In this document: piece by piece, positions 58,612 to 64,000 of the stretch
How the letters are laid out: each line of letters starts with the position of its first letter
Numbering within the stretch: position 1 is the stretch's first letter
Source of the DNA: an uncultured Rhizobiaceae bacterium
GTDB taxonomy: Bacteria; Pseudomonadota; Alphaproteobacteria; Rhizobiales; Rhizobiaceae
Direction: 5' to 3'
Assembly: GCA_947259295.1 (NCBI GenBank)
Contig: CAMYMG010000084.1
Location: forward strand, 1 to 64,000
DNA: 64,000 nt
The notes under the pieces: model-generated
What the model was told of the DNA's origin: nothing
What the model saw: only the letters and a program-made list of their open reading frames with translations
The model's database searches: none
Position numbers and translations under genes: made by a program

Positions 58612-59070
58612 ATGTATGTCCTGAAGCCCGGCATCAAGAAGGACCCGGTGCGGCGATGGTCGTTGCCGGACCGCATCTTTTTCGGTCACGGCGCCTGTGC
58701 GATCCTCGCCGGGGTCTATCTCGAACGCCGACCGCTTGCCGGCTTCCATGCCGAGCGCATCATTCCGTCCGATGGATTTGCGGGCAACCACATCTATGCG
58801 ACGGACGGCGTACTGGCCTTCGACTATCATGGCTATTCGGCGCGGGAGCGGTTGCTGGCGCACCAGAGAAGGGGCTGGTCGAGCCGACAAGAAGGCTGGA
58901 ATTGTCGCATCGAAAGGGTCGACTTCGACCTGCTGGACAGCGTCGCGCTGAACAGCCGGAAGATGCTCGGTCCCAACCAGTATCTGCACGATCCGGTAGC
59001 GAGGGCGGCGCGGTTCATCGGGCGCATCGATCATGCGGCAGCCGCGGGGAAGGCCCTGTTGCTGGTCTGA
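58612..59070 (+). CDS. Conserved-looking hypothetical protein (152 aa)
   Basis: Soluble protein of 152 residues from ATG 58612, 14 bp after the permease stop, so probably co-transcribed with the exporter. It contains no signal peptide and no known motif. It is rich in Arg, His and aromatic residues (HIYATDGVLAFDYHGYSARE; MLGPNQYLHDPVARAARFIG). The low start-site quality lowers certainty, but codon use and length favour a real gene. Confidence 0.68.
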   Translation: MYVLKPGIKKDPVRRWSLPDRIFFGHGACAILAGVYLERRPLAGFHAERIIPSDGFAGNHIYATDGVLAFDYHGYSARERLLAHQRRGWSSRQEGWNCRIERVDFDLLDSVALNSRKMLGPNQYLHDPVARAARFIGRIDHAAAAGKALLLV

Positions 59071-59202
59071 GGTACTAGCGCGGCGGAGTGACACCTGGGG
59101 CGGCGATCTGGTCGCAAATGGCCCGAAAGCGATTGCCGTTTGGCGCGCCTTCGCCTACATAGCGCGCAACTCCCATTACCGTTTTTGAAGGAATAAGCGC
59201 GC

Positions 59203-60852
59203 GTGGCACGCCAGTTCATCTATCACATGGCCGGGCTGAACAAGTCCTACGGCACCAAGAAGATTCTCGAGAACCTGCACCTGTCGTTCTACCCGGATGC
59301 CAAGATCGGCATTCTGGGCCCGAACGGCGCCGGCAAGTCGACCGTGCTGAAGATCATGGCCGGCATCGACAAGGAATGGTCGGGCGAAGCCTGGCTCGCC
59401 GAGGGCGCGACCGTCGGCTACCTGGCGCAGGAGCCGGAACTCGACCCGGCGCTCGACGTGTTCGGTAACGTCATGGAAGGCGTCGTCAAGAAGACTGCCA
59501 TCATCGAGCGCTACAACGAGCTGATGATGAACTATTCCGACGAGACGGCGGAAGAGGCGAGCAAGCTCCAGGACGACATGGACCGGCTGAATCTGTGGGA
59601 CCTCGAGCAGCAGGTCGAGATGGCGATGGAAGCGCTGGCCTGCCCGCCCAAGGAAGCCGACGTGACCAACCTGTCGGGCGGCGAGCGCCGCCGCGTGGCG
59701 CTCTGCAAGCTGCTGCTGTCGGAGCCCGACCTGCTGCTGCTCGACGAGCCGACCAACCATCTCGACGCTGAGACCACGGCGTGGCTGGAAAAGCACCTGC
59801 GCGCCTACAAGGGCGCGGTGATGATCATCACCCATGACCGCTACTTCCTCGACAACGTCACCGGCTGGATCCTCGAACTCGACCGCGGCCGCGGCATTCC
59901 CTACGAGGGAAACTACACCGCCTATCTGGAAGCCAAGGCCAAGCGCCTGAAGCAGGAAGGCCGCGAGGACGATGCGCGCCAGCGCGCCATCTCGCGCGAG
60001 CGCGAGTGGATCGCGTCGAGCCCCAAGGCGCGCCAGACCAAGTCGAAGGCGCGTATCCAGGCCTTCCAGGACCTCTTGGACCAGGCCGACAAGCGCCGCC
60101 CGAGCGATACGCAGATCGTCATTCCGCACGGCGAGCGGCTCGGCAACGTGGTGATCGAGGTCGACGGCCTGACCAAGGGCTATGGCGACCGGTTGCTGAT
60201 CGAGAACCTCGAGTTCAAGCTGCCGCCCGGCGGCATCGTCGGCGTGATCGGCCCGAACGGCGCCGGCAAGACGACGATGTTCCGCATGATCACCGGCCAG
60301 GAGAAGCCCGATTCGGGATCCATCCGCGTCGGCGAGACGGTGAAGCTCGGCTATGTCGACCAGAGCCGCGACGCGCTCGATCCCGACAAGACGGTGTGGG
60401 AAGAGATTTCCGGCGGCGCCGAGGTGGTCAAGCTCGGCAAGCACGACGCCAACACGCGTGCCTACTGCTCGTCGTTCAACTTCCGCGGCGGCGACCAGCA
60501 GCAGAAGGTCGGCAATCTTTCGGGCGGCCAGCGCAACCGCGTCCACCTCGCCAAGATGCTGAAGACCGGCGGCAACGTGCTGCTGCTCGACGAACCGACC
60601 AACGACCTCGACACCGAGACGCTGGCCGCGCTCGAAGACGCGCTGGAGAATTTCGGCGGCTGCGCGGTCATCATCTCGCATGACCGCATGTTCCTCGACC
60701 GGCTGGCAACGCACATCCTCGCCTTCGAGGGCGACAGCCATGTCGAATGGTTCGAGGGCAATTTCGAGGACTACGAGAAGGATAAGATCAGGCGGCTGGG
60801 CCCCGACGCGGTGAACCCGCATCGCATGACGTACAAGCGGCTGACGCGCTAA
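59203..60852 (+). CDS. ettA: Energy-dependent translational throttle protein EttA
   Basis: ABC-F ATPase that binds the ribosomal E site and gates translation by ADP/ATP ratio. It has 549 residues from GTG 59203 (AAGGA upstream). Two ABC domains are present: GPNGAGKSTVLKIMAG with LSGGERRRVALCKLL, and [16 protein letters not shown] with LSGGQRNRVHLAKML. The P-site tRNA interaction (PtIM) linker follows the first ATPase (SREREWIASSPKARQTKSKA), and Walker B ends in DEPTNHLD and DEPTNDLD. There are no membrane helices. Confidence 0.94.
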   Translation: MARQFIYHMAGLNKSYGTKKILENLHLSFYPDAKIGILGPNGAGKSTVLKIMAGIDKEWSGEAWLAEGATVGYLAQEPELDPALDVFGNVMEGVVKKTAIIERYNELMMNYSDETAEEASKLQDDMDRLNLWDLEQQVEMAMEALACPPKEADVTNLSGGERRRVALCKLLLSEPDLLLLDEPTNHLDAETTAWLEKHLRAYKGAVMIITHDRYFLDNVTGWILELDRGRGIPYEGNYTAYLEAKAKRLKQEGREDDARQRAISREREWIASSPKARQTKSKARIQAFQDLLDQADKRRPSDTQIVIPHGERLGNVVIEVDGLTKGYGDRLLIENLEFKLPPGGIVGVIGPNGAGKTTMFRMITGQEKPDSGSIRVGETVKLGYVDQSRDALDPDKTVWEEISGGAEVVKLGKHDANTRAYCSSFNFRGGDQQQKVGNLSGGQRNRVHLAKMLKTGGNVLLLDEPTNDLDTETLAALEDALENFGGCAVIISHDRMFLDRLATHILAFEGDSHVEWFEGNFEDYEKDKIRRLGPDAVNPHRMTYKRLTR

Positions 60853-60906
60853 TTCGGGACAAAGCGGCAGGATCACATCCACGAGATGCGGTCCTGCTTA
60901 CTGCGC

Positions 60907-61323
60907 TCACTCCACCCGGCAGCAGAACGGGAAGAAGGGGCCGCTGAGGCCGGGGGCGCCGGTGGGCGTGAAGGTGAAGTCGTGGACGTTGTCGCCTTCG
61001 TCTGTGCAGCCGCCAGGGGTGGCCGCGATGGTGCCCTTGACGGGGTGGCTGGTCTCGAAGGTCCACGGGTCCTGCGAGGAGAAGACAACCGTGCCGGGCG
61101 TCGTCTGGATGCCGCTGCCGGAAAAGGCGTCGATGAATTCGGAGGTCATGGTCGAGCCTGTGCAGGTGAGGCGGACCGCCCAGTTGGGCTCGAAGCCCGA
61201 ACAGATCACGCTCTCGCCGGCAACGACGAGGCCGTCGCAGGAATAGTCGGCGGCTTCCGCCGTTCCGAGGACGGAAACCAGACACAGAAGTGCGGGTATT
61301 GTGGTGCGGGCGCGGGCAAGCAT
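60907..61323 (-). CDS. Secreted Cys-rich hypothetical protein (138 aa)
   Basis: Exported protein of 138 residues, ATG 61323 with GGAGG 6 bases upstream; longer in-frame starts are not supported. A signal peptide (cleavage near AEAAD) precedes a small Thr/Gly-rich domain with six Cys (YSCDG, VICSG, RLTCTG, GGCTD, FCCRVE), which suggests three disulfides. The C-terminal pair of adjacent Cys is unusual. No family is recognised. Confidence 0.72.
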   Translation of the reverse strand: MLARARTTIPALLCLVSVLGTAEAADYSCDGLVVAGESVICSGFEPNWAVRLTCTGSTMTSEFIDAFSGSGIQTTPGTVVFSSQDPWTFETSHPVKGTIAATPGGCTDEGDNVHDFTFTPTGAPGLSGPFFPFCCRVE

Positions 61324-61510
61324 GGCGATCCTCCTTCGCGCGATGCTCCCCATCCGGCCGCAGGCTAACCCGGGCGTGTGAATCGGTAAAGGGCGAAGAG
61401 GCATTTGCGGCAAGACCCTGCGCAACGTAGAGTGAGGTCGAAATGCAGTCCCCGGCCGACCGACGTCGCGGCGACATGGCAACAAGGGTCGCGGACGGAG
61501 CAGGCAGGGC

Positions 61511-62632
61511 ATGAAGCGTGTCATCATCAGCGGCGTTGGCGCTGAAATACCGGAAGCCTCGATCAGCAACGAGGAACTGGTCGCAAGTTTCAACCGGTGG
61601 GTCGACAGCGAGAACCCGCGCCGGACGGCGGAAGGGCTGGAGCCGCTCGCCAAGTCCGATGTCGACTTCATCGTCTATGCCTCGGGCGTGAAGACGCGGC
61701 ATGTCATCGAGCGCGAGGGGATTCTCGATCCGACGCGGATGACGCCGAGAATTCCGCCGCGCGGCGATGACGAATTGTCGGTGGAGGCGGAGTTCGGCCT
61801 GAAGTCGGCGCGCAAGGCGCTCGACCATGCCGGCCTGCAGGGGCCGGACATCGACATGGTGATCTGCGCGGCCTCGCACCAGCAGCGGCCCTATCCGGCG
61901 CTGGCCATTGAAATCCAGAACGAACTCGGTGCCGGCGGCGCGGCATTCGACATGAGCCTCGGATGCTCCTCGGCCGGTGCGGCGCTGCATGTGGCGTTCA
62001 ACCTGGTGCGCAGCGGCGCGCAGAAGCGCGTACTCATCGTGACGCCGGAGATCATCACAGGACACCTGAACTTCCGCGACCGGCAGACGCATTTCATCTT
62101 TGGCGACGCCTCGGCCTCGATGGTGGTCGAGGCGCTGGAGGAGGGCGAGAGCCGGCCGGGCAGGCTGGAGATCGTCGACACGCGCAGTTGGACGCAGTTT
62201 TCCAACAATATCCGTACCAATTTTGGCTTCCTGCTGCGCGCCGGCCAGGAAAATACCTCCGTCATCGAGATGGAGGGCAACATGATCAAGCAGGTCGGCA
62301 ATAAGGTGTTCAAGGAGGTCACCGTCGCCGGCCACCGCTTCATCGTCGAGTTCCTGGCCGAACATGGCCATGTGCCAGATGGGATCAGGCGGTTCTGGCT
62401 GCACCAGGCCAATGCGCGCATGAACGCGATGATCCTGAAGCTCGCCTTCGGCCACGACGTCGACCACGACCGTGCGCCGATGGTGCTGGAGCGGCTCGGC
62501 AACACGGCGGCGGCCGGGGCGATCGTGGCGCTGTCGGAGAACCACGAGGATATGCAGCCGGGCGATCTCGGGCTGCTTTGTGCCTTCGGTGCCGGCTATT
62601 CGATCGGCGCGGCGCTGGTCAGGATGAGTTAG
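61511..62632 (+). CDS. Beta-ketoacyl-ACP synthase III family protein (FabH-like)
   Basis: Condensing enzyme of the thiolase fold, 373 residues, about 50 longer than housekeeping FabH. The triad is complete: Cys152 (LGCSSAGAA), His298 (WLHQANARMN) and Asn331 (RLGNTAAAG). The size and the N-terminal insert (NEELVASFNRWVDSE) recall the long FabH2-type synthases of pseudomonads that feed acyl-CoA into fatty acid synthesis. The primer used here is not known. It is monocistronic by position. Confidence 0.86.
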   Translation: MKRVIISGVGAEIPEASISNEELVASFNRWVDSENPRRTAEGLEPLAKSDVDFIVYASGVKTRHVIEREGILDPTRMTPRIPPRGDDELSVEAEFGLKSARKALDHAGLQGPDIDMVICAASHQQRPYPALAIEIQNELGAGGAAFDMSLGCSSAGAALHVAFNLVRSGAQKRVLIVTPEIITGHLNFRDRQTHFIFGDASASMVVEALEEGESRPGRLEIVDTRSWTQFSNNIRTNFGFLLRAGQENTSVIEMEGNMIKQVGNKVFKEVTVAGHRFIVEFLAEHGHVPDGIRRFWLHQANARMNAMILKLAFGHDVDHDRAPMVLERLGNTAAAGAIVALSENHEDMQPGDLGLLCAFGAGYSIGAALVRMS

Positions 62633-62740
62633 GCCGCGCGGGCAGGGTCACTCCAACGACATTGAAGTACCGATCAGTTTTTCAGGCTGGACTTTTGCCC
62701 TGCCGGCGGCAATTTCAGCCAAACGATTGAGGACCCAGAC

Positions 62741-63358
62741 ATGCTCGACCTCCAGCCACGCCTTGACGGCGAACCGGAAATCCTGCCCGGCCGCAAGCTG
62801 GCGGCAAGGGTCGCCGGCGCCTATGCGGCGCTTGGCCAGTCCTTCGTGACACAGCAAGTGGAAGCCCTGCCGCTGAATTTCGACGGCATCGAGGGCGACT
62901 ATCATGCCGGGCCGACGCGCCGGTCAGGCAGCCGGGAGCCCTGGTACAAGCGCGGCACGATAATGCGCAACGAGCGGCAACTGTCGATCGTGGCGCCCGA
63001 CGAACTCGCCGTGATTGCCGGCCGGATGGGACTCGCCGAGGTGAGGCCGGAATGGCTCGGCGCCAACCTGCTGCTCGACGGCATTCCGCATCTGTCGATG
63101 CTGCCCGCGGGCACGCTGCTCTTCTTCAAGGGCGGCGTGACGATCAAGGTCGATGCGCAGAACGGTCCCTGCCGCGACGCCGGCCGCGCAATCGCCGAGG
63201 GAGCAGGGATGGCCAATGTCCAGGAAGGCTCGCTGCTGTTTCCCAAGGTGGCGAAACGGCTGCGCGGGCTGGTCGGCTGGGTCGAAAAGCCGGGCACGGT
63301 TCTGCCTGGCGAGGAGATCTCCGTGCGGGTGCCGGAGCAATGGATTTACCGGCCCTGA
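62741..63358 (+). CDS. MOSC-domain protein
   Basis: MOSC (molybdenum cofactor sulfurase C-terminal) protein of 205 residues. Cys144 in NGPCRDAG is the conserved Cys of the domain, with GLAEVRPEWLGANLLLDG and the final LVGWVEKPGTVLPGEEI. Relatives bind molybdenum cofactor or sulfur-carrier groups and are often linked to N-hydroxylated compound reduction. No molybdoenzyme gene lies nearby. The start at ATG 62741 is the only good one. Confidence 0.84.
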   Translation: MLDLQPRLDGEPEILPGRKLAARVAGAYAALGQSFVTQQVEALPLNFDGIEGDYHAGPTRRSGSREPWYKRGTIMRNERQLSIVAPDELAVIAGRMGLAEVRPEWLGANLLLDGIPHLSMLPAGTLLFFKGGVTIKVDAQNGPCRDAGRAIAEGAGMANVQEGSLLFPKVAKRLRGLVGWVEKPGTVLPGEEISVRVPEQWIYRP

Positions 63359-63403
63359 GAGCGGGCGACCCGCGCCGCCCGGAGGCGGCGCGACGGAGAT
63401 AGA

Positions 63404-64000
63404 TCAGGCTGCCTTGCGGTTCCTGGCGGGACCCTGCGCCTTGACCGAGACGTCGTCCCATTTTTCCCAGAGCGCGATGCGGTCGGCATATTCCTGCCGG
63501 GTCATCGGCAGGCCGCCGTCGCCGAAGAAGATGCGCAGCGGCGGTTCTTCGGCGTCGACGATGGCGAGCATCGCTTCGCCGGTTGCCGCGGGATCGCCCG
63601 GAACCGCCCTGCCGCGCGTTTCGGCGCGGTGCTTGCGCGCCGGGTCATAGGCGGCGATCGGCTTGGCGATCTTGGCGGATGCGCCGGACCAGTCGGTCGT
63701 GTAGCCGCCAGGTTCGACGATGGTGACGTTGATGCCGAGATCCTTGACCTCCTGGCTGAGCGCCTGGCTGAAGGCTTCGAGCGCCCATTTCGAAGCGTGA
63801 TAAAGGCCGAGCAGGCCAAAGGCGTTGACGCCACCGATCGAGGAGATCTGGATGATGTGGCCCGATTTCTGGGCGCGCATGATCGGCAGGGCCGCTTTGG
63901 TGACCCAGAGCGCGCCGAAGACATTGGTCTCGATCTGGGCGCGGGCGTCGGCCTCGCTGACTTCCTCGATGGCGCCGAACTGGCCGTAGCCGGCATTGTT
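63404..64000 (-). CDS. SDR-family NAD(P)-dependent oxidoreductase (C-terminal part, cut by window edge)
   Basis: C-terminal portion of a short-chain dehydrogenase. Reading inward from the edge, the NNAG motif (NNAGYGQFGAIEEVSEADAR) is the first thing seen, then IETNVFGALWVTKAALPIM, the catalytic Ser region HIIQISSIGGVNA and the active-site YHASK. The end (VEPGGYTTDWSG and onward) matches the subgroup with a variable C-terminus. The nucleotide-binding N-terminus lies beyond 64000. Substrate unknown. Confidence 0.88.
   Translation of the reverse strand, partial: NNAGYGQFGAIEEVSEADARAQIETNVFGALWVTKAALPIMRAQKSGHIIQISSIGGVNAFGLLGLYHASKWALEAFSQALSQEVKDLGINVTIVEPGGYTTDWSGASAKIAKPIAAYDPARKHRAETRGRAVPGDPAATGEAMLAIVDAEEPPLRIFFGDGGLPMTRQEYADRIALWEKWDDVSVKAQGPARNRKAA

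Noticed and set aside
59176-60882. Minus-strand frame of 568 codons opposite ettA
   Set aside because: Antisense to a strongly conserved ABC-F gene, no motif of its own.
60853-60906. Terminator between ettA and the convergent Cys-rich gene
   Set aside because: GCAGGATC and GGTCCTGC can pair, but the stem is short, the loop long and there is no T-tract, so I do not list it.
1-64000. tRNA, rRNA, insertion sequence or prophage genes
   Set aside because: No transposase, integrase, phage structural gene or recognisable tRNA/rRNA sequence was seen on either strand.

Overview
The window reads as a chromosomal segment of a high-GC alphaproteobacterium of the order Hyphomicrobiales, most likely a Mesorhizobium/Aminobacter-type member of the Phyllobacteriaceae. 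This rests on the overall style of the proteins: many ABC uptake systems, preTA/RutR pyrimidine catabolism, GcvT-type flavoproteins and recurrent G/C-rich palindromic intergenic repeats. I could not run a database search. Coding density is high. I see no rRNA, tRNA, CRISPR array, phage or insertion sequence.

Layout. 1-6.4 kb (minus): an envelope pair, alpha-2-macroglobulin upstream of pbpC (cut by the window edge). 6.6-12.7 kb (plus): tamA-tamB outer-membrane assembly genes, divergent from that pair. 13-19.6 kb: a dipeptide/oligopeptide-type ABC importer with a fused double ATPase. 19.6-21.1 kb: a PPOX-fold protein, a lytic-transglycosylase-like lipoprotein and a tiny secreted Cys protein. 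21.4-27 kb: an operon of MmgE/PrpD, a trimethylamine-methyltransferase (MttB-family) protein and a dimethylglycine-dehydrogenase-like FAD/GcvT protein. 27-28.9 kb: a vapBC pair, a cysteine hydrolase and a cupin.

29-45.4 kb is the metabolic core. It is an apparently complete reductive pyrimidine degradation locus: preT, an embedded SAM methyltransferase, preA, RutR, omega-amino acid aminotransferase, beta-ureidopropionase, a LysE exporter, dihydropyrimidinase, and an NMT1/THI5-type ABC importer. PreTA reduces uracil/thymine, dihydropyrimidinase opens the ring, the M20 amidohydrolase removes the carbamoyl group, and the aminotransferase removes the amino group of beta-alanine/beta-aminoisobutyrate. 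Two candidate RutR boxes sit over the two predicted promoters. The importer operon is interrupted by a DUF559 endonuclease-like gene bracketed by inverted palindromic repeats.

45.5-50 kb: two small TetR-controlled loci with clear operator palindromes (a dihydrofolate-reductase-family gene; a cupin with a NemR-like regulator), a CHRD protein and a cystathionine gamma-synthase-family enzyme. 50-56.7 kb (minus): an ArnT/GT2/LpxAB_N lipid A modification operon, a CaiB/TPP-enzyme pair and an alpha/beta hydrolase. 56.9-63.4 kb: an ABC-2 exporter, EttA, a secreted Cys-rich protein, a FabH-like synthase and a MOSC protein. An SDR oxidoreductase is cut by the right edge.

The most unusual points are: the DUF559/palindrome insertion and the wider set of about 150-bp inverted repeat doublets; the methyltransferase inside preT-preA; and the Pyl-less MttB operon without a corrinoid protein nearby.
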